Source of the DNA: Cenarchaeum sp. SB0675_bin_21
GTDB taxonomy: Archaea; Thermoproteota; Nitrososphaeria; Nitrososphaerales; Nitrosopumilaceae
Assembly (NCBI GenBank): GCA_009843815.1
Contig: VYCS01000005.1
Span: 1 to 64,000, forward strand
Reading direction: 5' to 3'
Length of the DNA stretch: 64,000 bases
Part shown: piece by piece, positions 8,229 through 17,746 of the stretch
Layout: every line of letters starts with the position of its first letter
Numbering within the stretch: the stretch's first letter is position 1
The notes under the pieces: model-generated
What the model was told of the DNA's origin: nothing
The model's input: only the letters and a program-made list of their open reading frames with translations
The model's database searches: none
Translations under genes and position numbers: made by a program

Positions 8229-9704
8229 GGGAATTATATAGATAAGAACACAGTCGCAGCTGCGCGCTTGTCTCTTTTCTGACGGCTCTTCTGTATGGAG
8301 CGGAGCATGGCGGGTGTTGGCTTGTAGCCCTCCTTGTGCCCCGGCCGTCTTAGGACGACGTTCCCCGCCGCCCTATACAGGATATTCCAGGCGGCATTGA
8401 CATCCGCATGAAACACTCTGGTACAATTAGTACAAATGAATTTATCGCGTGATATGCGCGACTCGGCATCCACCGTACCGCACACATGGCACGTCTGGCT
8501 TGTATATTTGGCCATCACCCCATATAGTGGGATGCCTTCCCTCTCGCATCGCTGCGCCAACTTCCGTAGAAATTCACCAAGTCGGTTCTCCCGCATTGAA
8601 CGGTTCATGGCGCGTTTGTAATTCCCGCCATGTGTCGTCATATCTTTTATCGATAATATCTCGGCTATGACGGCATCTACTCCTTGTACGATACGCGATA
8701 CGGTCTGGTTTATGGTGTTTACGGCGATGCCATCAGCCTTCCTGTATAGTTGTTTAATTTGGTCGTTCAATACGCCCCACTTCCGGCCATGCCGTACCTT
8801 GTGGTCACGAAGACTCTTTAGCGCATCTATCTCCAGCAGGATGGCTCTATGGCGTGTGTTGTGTATTGTAACGTTGCCATTTGTGTCGACAGTGACTGCC
8901 AGGTGTTTGCCGCCCACATCAATACCCCGCATTATACCAGTATTGCGGTGTGGTTCGACCGGTACGCGCACGGCTATGTGCAGCTCAAACATATGGTCTG
9001 ACGGCTTTGTATGCTTGTCCACCCGTTTGGTGACATCAACTATCTTGAATGAGCGCATGTCCCATGATGTATTGATGGGCTTGGCGGTCTCCACCGTACC
9101 ATATCCGGGGATATGTACTGTATGGCTATCTTTCCGTACAGGCGGTGTAACGGAACTCAATATGATGCGGCCGTCTTTGCGGCGGTATGGCGCGTGGCCG
9201 GAGTTGTCATCTACAACTCTTCTACATGCGATAGAGGCATCCTGTATGGCGCCCCTACCAAACGATGTGGGGCACTCGCGCAGCCATGTATGTTTGGCGC
9301 GCCACCCCGTAAGCTGTTTGTGCATGCCGTACTTTAATGCCCTCTTTGACGGCCCAAAATCATATGTATGGTAGTCATCGTCCAGCATACCTGATGTAAA
9401 ATCCAGCTTGCCCGGCAGTTTGAAGGGCTGCAGGATGTCCACTACCACCCTCTCCATATATTCGCCACCAAACAAATACTCTGATACGGCGCGGTTGTAC
9501 ACATATCTTGACGCATGATTCGTGCGGTGCGCCCACTCTGCAAACAACACATCCCTTCGTAGCGGTACCTTGATTATCCGTATCATAAGGTGTAATACGG
9601 TATACTGGTATTTAAGGAGTAGGGTGGCGCATAGGCATGAAATCCATGGTTTTAGCATTAACCCCCAAAACCTCCGCAGGTGTGTTCTAATCTATATAAT
9701 TCCC
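8229..9704 (-). mobile_element. tnpB element with terminal inverted repeats and 8-bp target duplication
   Basis: The element is 1476 bp. The ends are 24-bp inverted repeats with one mismatch, 8229-8252 and 9681-9704, both starting GGGAATTATATAGAT when read inward. ATAAGTAT flanks both sides. The only gene inside is tnpB, whose stop codon at 8234-8236 lies within the left inverted repeat. IS200/IS605 and IS607 elements, the usual carriers of tnpB, have neither long inverted repeats nor target duplications. No transposase gene is present, so mobility would need one supplied in trans. Sister ends occur at 29483-30920 and 41353-41782. Confidence 0.85.
8234..9586 (-). CDS. tnpB: TnpB-like RuvC nuclease
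   Basis: The start at 9586 gives MIRIIKVPLRRDVLF; an upstream ATG at 9658 adds only an unlikely extension. The protein is about 450 aa. RuvC-I is MRGIDVGGKHLAVTVD, RuvC-II is VIAEILSIKDMTTHG, the zinc ribbon is CHVCGTVD ... CTNCTRVF, and RuvC-III is HADVNAAWNIL. The catalytic Asp, Glu and Asp and the four zinc Cys are all present, so it appears active. It is clearly divergent from the tnpB proteins at 545-1945 and 29497-30825. The stop codon lies inside the element's terminal repeat, five bases from the end, so any guide RNA transcribed with the gene would run straight into flanking DNA. Confidence 0.9.
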   Translation of the reverse strand: MIRIIKVPLRRDVLFAEWAHRTNHASRYVYNRAVSEYLFGGEYMERVVVDILQPFKLPGKLDFTSGMLDDDYHTYDFGPSKRALKYGMHKQLTGWRAKHTWLRECPTSFGRGAIQDASIACRRVVDDNSGHAPYRRKDGRIILSSVTPPVRKDSHTVHIPGYGTVETAKPINTSWDMRSFKIVDVTKRVDKHTKPSDHMFELHIAVRVPVEPHRNTGIMRGIDVGGKHLAVTVDTNGNVTIHNTRHRAILLEIDALKSLRDHKVRHGRKWGVLNDQIKQLYRKADGIAVNTINQTVSRIVQGVDAVIAEILSIKDMTTHGGNYKRAMNRSMRENRLGEFLRKLAQRCEREGIPLYGVMAKYTSQTCHVCGTVDAESRISRDKFICTNCTRVFHADVNAAWNILYRAAGNVVLRRPGHKEGYKPTPAMLRSIQKSRQKRDKRAAATVFLSI

Positions 9705-9712
9705 ATAAGTAT
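9705..9712. repeat. 8-bp target duplication, right copy
   Basis: ATAAGTAT follows the right inverted repeat and matches 8221-8228 exactly. Confidence 0.85.
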
Positions 9713-9756
9713 CTATATTCCTTAAAACATAAAACAGAGCTTTACCTTTCTATATT

Positions 9757-11493
9757 ATGTCTATAAAATTAACAATAATTTGTATCTCCATATTGCTTGT
9801 AGTTGTAACTCCAGCATTTGCAACACATCCAGAACTTGATGAATTTGGCAAGAGTAAGAAGATGGTAGCCCAAGAGATGGTCGAGCAGACGATATTATCA
9901 TTTGAAGATCGTCCTGCTGATACAATATCGATGATAAACAATATGGATAATCTACTATTTCGTGATGGAAGTATCTATGCGTTTATAGTAGATCTCAATG
10001 GTACCATAGTGGCACATGGCTCCACCCCAGATATGGTGGGAACAAATCTATACGATATAGAAAATTTGGAGGGGCTGTTTGCGCAAGCCTCACCTCATGG
10101 ATGGTGGATACAATACGATTGGAAAAACCCCACATCCTCTACATATGAAGTGAATCTTGCATGGATAAAGACAAAGTGGGGCTACAATTTTGGAGCTGGA
10201 ATATATCTGAATGACATACCTAAGCACGACATAGAGTTGACCGAAGATGATAGAGAGCGTCAGAGAGTGGCCCAACATATGGTGGATGAGGCTATTGAGG
10301 CTTATGCCACACAACCATCTTTGGCACTATCCATGATACATGATACGAACAACCCATTATTTCATGATCAAGAGCTATACGTTACCATAATACACACAAA
10401 TGGAACTATAATAGCAGATGGTAACTACCATACACTGATAGGCGCCGATATGGAGTTTATTCGAGATACTACAGGCGTTCATTTGGGAGACTTGTTTGAT
10501 GCAAACATCTCATTGTACGGCAGGTGGTTTGAGTATAATTGGCCAAATCCATTTTCATCAGAATCTAGCGCATTAAAGGTTGCTTGGATCAAAACCCTTG
10601 GCGAGTATATGTACACAGTGGGGATGTACCCAGAAGCTCCTGATGAGGAGTATGAAGATGTACTAACACAGTTTGATCAAGACCGTATGGAAACGGCTCA
10701 AATGATGCTTCAAAACGCCATAACAATGTTTGGGACAGATATGAGTCTGACTATTGATGTAATACATGACAAGAATAATTCGTTATTCCATGATGAAGAG
10801 TTGTATGTGGTTATAGCTGATCATACCGGAGATATAGTAGCAGATGGCTACACCCCTGATATGGTGGGGCAGAACCTGTATAACATAACAGATGGATATG
10901 GTCTTAATCTAGGGGAGTTGTTTGAAACCAGTACTTATTATGGCAAATGGATTGAATACAACTGGCCAAATCCAGATGCAGGAGGTGCTGTACAAGAGAA
11001 AAAGACACTACTGATAAATCGAGGCGGCTACACATTCTCTGTGGGGATATATCCTGGCTATAAGGAGCCATACGATGAGCTGACTCAACATGAGGTGGAC
11101 CGTCGCCATCTGGCCCAAAGTATGGTGGAACATACTATCTCCTCATTTACAATGAATCCTACTTTGACAATCAACACAATACATGATGGTACAAATGAAC
11201 TGTACAATGATAATGAACTATACGTTACAATAACACATGTAAACGGCACTGTAATTGCGCACGGACAATCACCAGATCTGGTTGGGGATGATATGGAGAG
11301 TGTCAAAGATGGTAGAGGTGTGTCCCTTGGCGACCTATATGATGACAACCAGTCGATATATGGTAAATGGGTTGAGTATCACTGGCCAAATCCTACCATT
11401 CCTGGCTCTAATGATGAGTCGTATCTGGCATGGTTTAAGACTAATTCTGACTATATATTCACCTCCGGAATATATCCTGAATATGATGACTAG
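9757..11493 (+). CDS. Secreted protein with four Cache-like domains
   Basis: A signal peptide (MSIKLTIICISILLVVVTPAFA) is followed by four tandem units of about 140 aa. Each has a helical start (AQ.MV..TI..F), then ELYV.I...NGTI.A.G..P.[LM]VG, an LG.LF or LG.LY segment, W.EY.WPNP and a closing Y.F..GIYPEY. This pattern resembles single Cache (Cache_2) sensor domains, which bind small molecules such as carboxylates outside the cell. No transmembrane helix or signalling domain follows, so it may act as a secreted or S-layer-bound binding protein rather than a receptor. The gene lies just upstream of the S-layer gene. The giant protein at 60518 is built from the same kind of unit. Confidence 0.8.
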   Translation: MSIKLTIICISILLVVVTPAFATHPELDEFGKSKKMVAQEMVEQTILSFEDRPADTISMINNMDNLLFRDGSIYAFIVDLNGTIVAHGSTPDMVGTNLYDIENLEGLFAQASPHGWWIQYDWKNPTSSTYEVNLAWIKTKWGYNFGAGIYLNDIPKHDIELTEDDRERQRVAQHMVDEAIEAYATQPSLALSMIHDTNNPLFHDQELYVTIIHTNGTIIADGNYHTLIGADMEFIRDTTGVHLGDLFDANISLYGRWFEYNWPNPFSSESSALKVAWIKTLGEYMYTVGMYPEAPDEEYEDVLTQFDQDRMETAQMMLQNAITMFGTDMSLTIDVIHDKNNSLFHDEELYVVIADHTGDIVADGYTPDMVGQNLYNITDGYGLNLGELFETSTYYGKWIEYNWPNPDAGGAVQEKKTLLINRGGYTFSVGIYPGYKEPYDELTQHEVDRRHLAQSMVEHTISSFTMNPTLTINTIHDGTNELYNDNELYVTITHVNGTVIAHGQSPDLVGDDMESVKDGRGVSLGDLYDDNQSIYGKWVEYHWPNPTIPGSNDESYLAWFKTNSDYIFTSGIYPEYDD

Positions 11494-11505
11494 CTTGTTT
11501 GCTAG

Positions 11506-11616
11506 ATGGTTGGTTCGGGTGTGTTCCATTGGTATACAGCCCGGGAGGACCTACACCAGCAGTACAATTGGATGCCTCCAGATGATGTCATACCACAACA
11601 AGAGGGCGACCAATGA
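11506..11616 (+). CDS. Possible 36-aa small ORF between Cache protein and S-layer gene
   Basis: The ATG at 11506 opens a 36-codon frame, beginning MVGSGVFHWYTAREDLHQQY and ending DVIPQQEGDQ, with a tryptophan- and aspartate-rich protein-like composition. It starts 13 bp after the Cache gene stop. It could be a microprotein or the remnant of a longer gene. I recognise no family, and chance remains possible. Confidence 0.3.
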   Translation: MVGSGVFHWYTAREDLHQQYNWMPPDDVIPQQEGDQ

Positions 11617-11725
11617 TATAAAGTACCAAAATCCAAAATGGATGGAGGATGATATTAATGGGTGTTAGCCATGACCAAGTGCGACATGATCTCAGTTTAA
11701 TACCCACAGTCGATTGGTTCATTAG

Positions 11726-11734
11726 TTTTAAATA
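11726..11734 (+). promoter_or_regulatory. Putative TATA box of the S-layer gene
   Basis: TTTTAAATA lies about 20 bp upstream of the ATG at 11750. That spacing fits a leaderless or very short-leader archaeal transcript. No separate BRE was confirmed. Confidence 0.5.
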
Positions 11735-11749
11735 CAAATAAGGCAAAGA

Positions 11750-14700
11750 ATGCGCAATAAAATGGAAAACGAAATAATACGAAAATCAACTAGTATTACA
11801 CTTATGGCGATCATGGTCGCTGGCGGACTTACATTTGCTATTCCAGGTGTCCTACCTGCCGCATATGCGGACAACGCATTGTATGTATCTGCCGAAAGCG
11901 AGATGTTCGAGAATTACTTTGTCGGTGCTCAGGTTATTGAAGTCATAGTTAATGACGATCAATACCGAACTGATGAGAACCGCGGAGAGTCATTCATGCC
12001 TATTGTGACTGTGGATGATAACCCACTTCCAATGGTGCAGGCTCAAAGTGGTAACTGGTACGGCTACTTTGTTGAATACGACAAAGCTATGGCCGCAAGC
12101 GCCAATGGTGCTATATACTATGGTGTTATGGACGAAATACAATATGACGATAATACCGTTCTTAATGTGTATCTTCTGGAGAAACCATTCGATGAATCCA
12201 GTTCTAATTATGCACTTAAAGAGCCGGCAGTCACAAACCTTCCAGAGTATGACAAATCTGGAACGCCAATATTTGCATACAGCTTTATTGAAGCAGGCGA
12301 TATTGACGTAGAGCTAGAAAATGGAGCTGATACAGAGACTGTTACACTAGGTTATGATACTGTAGAAGATTATGCTGGATTGATGCTAGATAGAGGTGCA
12401 TATCCTCAAGGCGCTCATGTCCACATTACTATTACGGATACGTGGTTAAACATTGACCCAACATCCGAAGATGTCTGGACTATGACTACTGGAGATGATC
12501 CTAGTCTATACTATGGTGCAGATAATGTTGGCGACACGGCACTTGATACTTCAGACTTAATGTGTGATGATAACTGTGTATTGTTAGTTAACAAAGATAG
12601 GCAGAATCAAGGTGATGTGGTAGAATTATCAACCAACCTTGATAGGGAAATGATCACTGACGCTGACATGGAGGAATTCTCTATCCGATTTGAAGAGAGT
12701 TCTCCCAACTCTGGTGTATTCACAAATGGTGATGACGATGATGGCGCAAACGTAATGATAACTGAAACAGCCAGAAGAGGTACCACTGCTAGCATTGACT
12801 ATAATGATTCTCCAATTGATATTGTTGTTGGTAACAGCTTTGCTACCATTGACATACAACTGGACGATGATACATGGAACTCTGGCGAAGAGATTCCAGT
12901 AATCATTGAAGATAATGATGCCAACAGGAATGGTGCCTCTGATGAGGACATGTTGGTAGCTGATAGCAGCTCAATAATCCCAACACTGGTCACCGGTAGT
13001 CCAATCACACTGGATGATAATTCCATGTATAGTACTGGCGATGATAACTACATGAGTACTGAAACCACAACCTTCTCAAAGAGGGGTAGCGTCAGTGTTA
13101 ATGGCAACACCTTGGTCTTACACTATGATGGTCAACCATTAAACCTGCTTGACCATGGGTCTGACTTTAAAGGCTTTGTCTACTTTAACTATCACTTTGA
13201 GTCTCTAACCGAAGATCCGGTTAGTGTTACATTGACCAACGCCGACAGCGTTGATGCCGTAGTAGCAGAGAGCTGCATGACCAATGATATTGACATGACA
13301 CTAGACTGTCTTGTGGCAGCTGGTGCTATAACATCCTCAGAGAGAGATGACATTCTAGACTTTGACGAGATTCCAGACTTTGGTAGTGATGCATGTAGCG
13401 CCACCCTTGTGGATGACGGAGATGCAAGTGACTACTTAAACGTAGATGCTGCTCTTGGTATGTTAGACAACTGTAATGACAATGATGACATTGTCCTTGT
13501 AGTTAATGGCATGCTTGGAGATGGTCCTGTTGTAGCCGACTTTATGGCCTTTGGATACACTGATGATGGAGTTCAAGGCAGCGAACGTGTTGCAGACCAA
13601 ATTATCAGAATAGAGGCTGAAGAGACCGATGATAACACAGGTGTCTTTGAAGGCGCACTGGAGTATATCATGGTGAATCAGTTGAATGTCCTAGATCAAG
13701 ACACTTATGACAGTGTTGATCCTATTAGCGATGCACCTATCTTCATAGTATTTGAAGATATGACCGATGAGGATGCACCAAAAGTCACATACCTTGACTT
13801 GGGCGCCGATGGCGTTGCGACACAGGTATCTGACAGACAGGAGGCTCCTTCACACTCGGGTGTCGTATCATTTGATTCTGGCAATTACAAGATTGCCGAT
13901 ACTGTCACAGTTACTCTAAACGACCCAGACTTGAACACAGATTCAGAACTCATTGATATCTATACTGTAGTACGTGATAGTAGCTCAAGCGTCTTCGGAA
14001 AGGTTGGCGATGCTGACATAAATACCAAAGAGACGTTTGGTGATCTAGGTAGATTGCTAGACATTACCTTTGATGATGCAGATTGGCCTGGCACTTCTGA
14101 CTGTGGTTTCAATGGTGATGGCGATGGCCTTCACGCAACCGGCTTCTCCTTAGTTGAGACTGGTGTCGCAACCGGAGTCTTTGTAGGTGACTTCCAAATA
14201 CCAGCAGAATGGTGTGATGATGGTGATCGTGAGACTACTACTGGATACGACATTGAAGTCAACTATGTAGACTTTAGAGATGCATCTGGTGAAATCATTG
14301 AAGTGGGCGACAGCTCTGCTGTAGGCGCACACACCGGCTCAGTCTCACTAGACAGAACCGTTTACCCGGTACCGTTTGGTTTGCCTGAGAACTTTGGTTA
14401 TGATAGAGACCATGAGTCCGATCCAGATAACGAATCATTCTTCCCCATACACTCTACAGGATTTGATGGTGATAGCGGTTTGAAGTATATCAACGCTGGT
14501 GACCTAACAATCCATATACGAGTAACTGATACTGACTATGATGTATCTGCCACTGGCCAAGATACAATTAGTCAGGCAGTTGAGGGTACAGAAAAAACTG
14601 GTCCCGTCAAAGTAATGGTAAAGAGAGGTTCATCCTATCTTGTGTTAGGTTATGCTGGAGGTCCAGAGGAGACCGGTGATAGAGCTGGCTTCCTCAAGAC

Positions 14701-16504
14701 TCCATCTGATGATGTAAGACAGTTCGGACCAATCCAGGAGATTGCTCCTGATGCAGGAGTCTTTGAGATTGACATTGAACTTGCGTATACTGACGGCCCC
14801 TCTAACGGCGAATGTCCAAACACCGCCCCTGATGGCTATCCATACTACCTATCCGATGAAGGTCATGACGACCCCAGATTTGCCACAAGTGATCACTTCT
14901 GTATACTACAAGGCGATACGCTTGAAGTAGAGTACAGAGACCCACTTGACGCATCTGGTGATCCAAATACTGTCACAGATTCAGCAACCTTCGATCTACG
15001 AAATGGTGTGCTACAATCTGACAAGAGCCAATATGTTATTGGTACTGACATGATACTGACACTCATAGAACCAGACTTTGACTTAGACAACGACCAAGCC
15101 GAGACCTACGACCTTGACCTGATTGAATGGGACTCTGATGCTGCTACACTCACCATGGGTGACAGTGGCGGAGAGGACACTGCATTTGATCCAGAACCAA
15201 CCGACTTTAGGGAGACTGGTGATAGTACTGGTATATTCCAGACTATAATCGAGATTCCTGCAGAGTTGGATGGTGACAGGTTGGAGAGAAACGAGGCTAT
15301 CACACTAGAGTATGTAGACTGGGGTCCCGCTGGCGCTAACTATGTTGGTGATGAGGATGAGGATGTACGACTTGATGTTGTAACCTCTGACTTTGGTGCT
15401 ACCATAGAACTAGACCAGAAGGTTTACACCTGGACTGACAAAGTATACATCACTATAGTAGCTCCTGACCACAACTATGACAGCGACTTGGTGGACGAGA
15501 TTGGTGACACATCAACCGACCCACTAAAGATATCTACTCGTGGTCATGACCTTGACAGATACAAATTGGTTGAAACTGGCACAGATACCGGCATCTTTAC
15601 TGGTGAGATAATTCTGACTGGATTCTCAGCTCACGATGCTGATGGTGACGGCGTACAGAGTGACGCTGATGGTGAGACAGGTGGTGATGGACCCACAAGT
15701 GGGAAACTCCAAACCACTAACGATGACGGACTCTCTGTATCATACGAATACAGCGAGGATGTTACTATCGTCACATCTGCTCTAGTTCGCTGGAACATTG
15801 GTGAGGTACAATGGCTTGAGTCAAGCTACCCCGCTAGTGGCACTGGCATAGTTCGAGTTATAGACCCAGACATGAACCTAAACCCAGAAGCTGTCGATAA
15901 CTTTGACATCAACGTTTGGTCTGATTCAGACGCTGGTGGTATTGACTTGACTGTAACGGAGACGAATGAGGCGACTGGAATATTCGAGGGTACTGTATCC
16001 TTCACAATCGAGACGGAGTCCTCTGGACACCGACTCAGAGCTGCTGAGGGTGACACTGTTACCGCCGAGTATGAAGACCGCACACTTCCAGATCCATACA
16101 GTACGAGAGATGATCTCGATGTCACGGCCACCACACTGATTGGCACTATTGTACCTCCACTGGAGAGAGCACCCGCCTCTAACTTGAGAGTGGTTGACTC
16201 GTTCGGAAACAGTCTAGATACTGTCTCTGTTGACCAGCAGGTACAGATAACCGCTGATCTGACAAACGGTCAGAACAGAAACCAGGCATTTGCATATCTG
16301 GTACAGGTTCAAGATGCTAATGGTGTAGTAGTAAGTCTAGCTTGGATTACAGGTTCACTCACTCCTTCACAATCATTCAGTCCGGCTGAGTCTTGGACTC
16401 CCGATATGGCTGGCACATACACTGTGACTGCCTTTGTATGGGAATCACTTGATAACCCGACTGCACTTTCACCACCTATAACGACAGAAATTACCGTACA
16501 ATAA
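11750..16504 (+). CDS. S-layer protein
   Basis: The protein has 1584 aa. The signal peptide has a hydrophobic stretch ending in GVLPAAYADN, followed by NALYVSAESEMFENYFVGAQ, the characteristic N-terminus of the major thaumarchaeal S-layer protein. The mature chain is very acidic and made of repeated beta-sandwich units with motifs like LDRTVYPV, D.D.N....D, VETGVATGVFVGDF and ETG.[DS]TGIF. The C-terminal domain (NLRVVDSFGNSLDTVSVDQQ to the end) resembles a closing Ig-like domain. S-layer lattices form the cell wall, and the acidic surface is thought to concentrate ammonium. The gene has its own promoter and a T-rich terminator, as expected for a highly expressed monocistronic gene. An internal ATG four codons downstream is an alternative start. 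Confidence 0.9.
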   Translation: MRNKMENEIIRKSTSITLMAIMVAGGLTFAIPGVLPAAYADNALYVSAESEMFENYFVGAQVIEVIVNDDQYRTDENRGESFMPIVTVDDNPLPMVQAQSGNWYGYFVEYDKAMAASANGAIYYGVMDEIQYDDNTVLNVYLLEKPFDESSSNYALKEPAVTNLPEYDKSGTPIFAYSFIEAGDIDVELENGADTETVTLGYDTVEDYAGLMLDRGAYPQGAHVHITITDTWLNIDPTSEDVWTMTTGDDPSLYYGADNVGDTALDTSDLMCDDNCVLLVNKDRQNQGDVVELSTNLDREMITDADMEEFSIRFEESSPNSGVFTNGDDDDGANVMITETARRGTTASIDYNDSPIDIVVGNSFATIDIQLDDDTWNSGEEIPVIIEDNDANRNGASDEDMLVADSSSIIPTLVTGSPITLDDNSMYSTGDDNYMSTETTTFSKRGSVSVNGNTLVLHYDGQPLNLLDHGSDFKGFVYFNYHFESLTEDPVSVTLTNADSVDAVVAESCMTNDIDMTLDCLVAAGAITSSERDDILDFDEIPDFGSDACSATLVDDGDASDYLNVDAALGMLDNCNDNDDIVLVVNGMLGDGPVVADFMAFGYTDDGVQGSERVADQIIRIEAEETDDNTGVFEGALEYIMVNQLNVLDQDTYDSVDPISDAPIFIVFEDMTDEDAPKVTYLDLGADGVATQVSDRQEAPSHSGVVSFDSGNYKIADTVTVTLNDPDLNTDSELIDIYTVVRDSSSSVFGKVGDADINTKETFGDLGRLLDITFDDADWPGTSDCGFNGDGDGLHATGFSLVETGVATGVFVGDFQIPAEWCDDGDRETTTGYDIEVNYVDFRDASGEIIEVGDSSAVGAHTGSVSLDRTVYPVPFGLPENFGYDRDHESDPDNESFFPIHSTGFDGDSGLKYINAGDLTIHIRVTDTDYDVSATGQDTISQAVEGTEKTGPVKVMVKRGSSYLVLGYAGGPEETGDRAGFLKTPSDDVRQFGPIQEIAPDAGVFEIDIELAYTDGPSNGECPNTAPDGYPYYLSDEGHDDPRFATSDHFCILQGDTLEVEYRDPLDASGDPNTVTDSATFDLRNGVLQSDKSQYVIGTDMILTLIEPDFDLDNDQAETYDLDLIEWDSDAATLTMGDSGGEDTAFDPEPTDFRETGDSTGIFQTIIEIPAELDGDRLERNEAITLEYVDWGPAGANYVGDEDEDVRLDVVTSDFGATIELDQKVYTWTDKVYITIVAPDHNYDSDLVDEIGDTSTDPLKISTRGHDLDRYKLVETGTDTGIFTGEIILTGFSAHDADGDGVQSDADGETGGDGPTSGKLQTTNDDGLSVSYEYSEDVTIVTSALVRWNIGEVQWLESSYPASGTGIVRVIDPDMNLNPEAVDNFDINVWSDSDAGGIDLTVTETNEATGIFEGTVSFTIETESSGHRLRAAEGDTVTAEYEDRTLPDPYSTRDDLDVTATTLIGTIVPPLERAPASNLRVVDSFGNSLDTVSVDQQVQITADLTNGQNRNQAFAYLVQVQDANGVVVSLAWITGSLTPSQSFSPAESWTPDMAGTYTVTAFVWESLDNPTALSPPITTEITVQ

Positions 16505-16511
16505 TTCTAAA

Positions 16512-16527
16512 TTTTTTCCTTTTTTTG
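16512..16527 (+). terminator. T-rich terminator after the S-layer gene
   Basis: Two runs of T (six and seven residues separated by CC) follow the S-layer stop codon by 8 bp. Archaeal RNA polymerase terminates at such T tracts. Confidence 0.6.
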
Positions 16528-16563
16528 TAAACCAATATTAGATGATACTGCGCATGATATTTT

Positions 16564-17526
16564 ATGAAGTGTTATATTTTGCTGATGGTACTGTTATTGG
16601 TACCATTTGTATCTATGTCGTATGCTGACTTAGAATTATATACTAACAGTAAGGTGTACACTACCGGCCAGCCGTTATTTGTATTTGGACAGACTTCTCC
16701 TCATGATAGTGTAGTAATACGGGTGCTTGGACCTGATGATGCCATTATTAGGTTTGATCAGATAACTGCAGAGCCGGACGGCTCATATCAGTATATTGTA
16801 TTGACATGGCCCGAGGCCACCGTAACTTTTCCGTATGGGACGTATACAATTGAAGCTATAAGTACACAACAGAGTGATGAGTCCAGCTTGATTAATGTGC
16901 GGTTTGCCGAGTCTTCAGAACTGGTAGAGACTCCAGTTGAGCGCAGTATACAGATGTTGATATTTGCCCCCGATATGGCTGCGGTAGGCGACACATTGCG
17001 CGTCTTTGTCCAGACTACCAGCGATGGGCTGTTAGTTGGGAACAATCCTGACTCTTTACTGGGAACCACCCATGTCCATCTACCAGATGATACTGTGCAT
17101 GATATCAGTGATAGCTTTGAGGCTCTACATAGGGGTCTATTCTATGCCGACTATACACCACATCAGGAAGGAACATACGTGTTTCATGCCGTTGCGTTTA
17201 GCCAAGGCACAATATCGCATGGTTCTGCAGCTACTACAGTCTTGAAGCAAGACATTGGCGATATATCTGATCAAATTATACATCTAAACACAATACTTGC
17301 AGAGACATCTACTGAACTCGAACAACTAAAGGCAGAAGTGTCCGAGTTCAAAGGGACACTGGAGCAGGCCAGTGATAGAATTGATACCAGTGTAACTTCA
17401 GTATCTGAATCTGTCTCGAATATAGAGGAGGCATCCTCACAGTTAAACTCAATCTTCTTTCCTGTTGTTGCATTGATAGGTGTGATTGTAGCACTACAGA
17501 TTGCCACACTGGCTCGTAGCCGATGA
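16564..17526 (+). CDS. Membrane-anchored surface protein with Ig-like region and coiled coil
   Basis: The 320-aa protein has a signal peptide (CYILLMVLLLVPFVSMSYA), then about 200 residues of beta-sandwich character (ELYTNSKVYTTGQPLFVFGQ, PYGTYTIEAIST, HQEGTYVFHAVAF), a heptad-rich coiled coil (about residues 225-290) and a C-terminal transmembrane helix (FFPVVALIGVIVALQIATLA) ending in a short basic tail. This architecture fits a stalk-like protein anchored in the membrane and reaching up to the S-layer, and its position directly behind the S-layer gene supports that. The role as an S-layer anchor is inference. No enzymatic motif is visible. Confidence 0.75.
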   Translation: MKCYILLMVLLLVPFVSMSYADLELYTNSKVYTTGQPLFVFGQTSPHDSVVIRVLGPDDAIIRFDQITAEPDGSYQYIVLTWPEATVTFPYGTYTIEAISTQQSDESSLINVRFAESSELVETPVERSIQMLIFAPDMAAVGDTLRVFVQTTSDGLLVGNNPDSLLGTTHVHLPDDTVHDISDSFEALHRGLFYADYTPHQEGTYVFHAVAFSQGTISHGSAATTVLKQDIGDISDQIIHLNTILAETSTELEQLKAEVSEFKGTLEQASDRIDTSVTSVSESVSNIEEASSQLNSIFFPVVALIGVIVALQIATLARSR

Positions 17527-17530
17527 TATG

Positions 17531-17728
17531 TTATGTGCTGCGTTTTATATCATTCTTTATCATATGTAGAATATCTTGCGCAGCCTTTATGCCGTATGTC
17601 ACATCATGTGTAGTGGGCATATCTTCTATGCTGGGATATCTTGCTACTACCCTTGCTCCTGCACCAAATGATACAAAACATCTTAGATATATTGAATGAT
17701 CTACTCGGTGTGAACTGATCTTCCATGT
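17531..17728 (-). pseudogene. Likely 3' remnant of a broken gene
   Basis: The minus strand is open for 65 codons with no ATG, GTG or TTG start, and it ends AAQDILHMIKNDIKRST before a TAA. The segment FGAGARVVARYPSIEDMP has strongly protein-like composition. An in-frame TGA at 17729-17731 closes it upstream. A neighbouring frame starting MEDQFTPSRSFN suggests a frameshift near 17680. I do not recognise the family. It lies in the gap between the coiled-coil protein and the subtilase. Confidence 0.4.
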
Positions 17729-17746
17729 TCACAAGCACATAATAAT

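Noticed and set aside
8667-9374. 235-codon plus-strand frame opposite tnpB
   Set aside because: It is the antisense shadow of the minus-strand tnpB gene, with no domain signature of its own.
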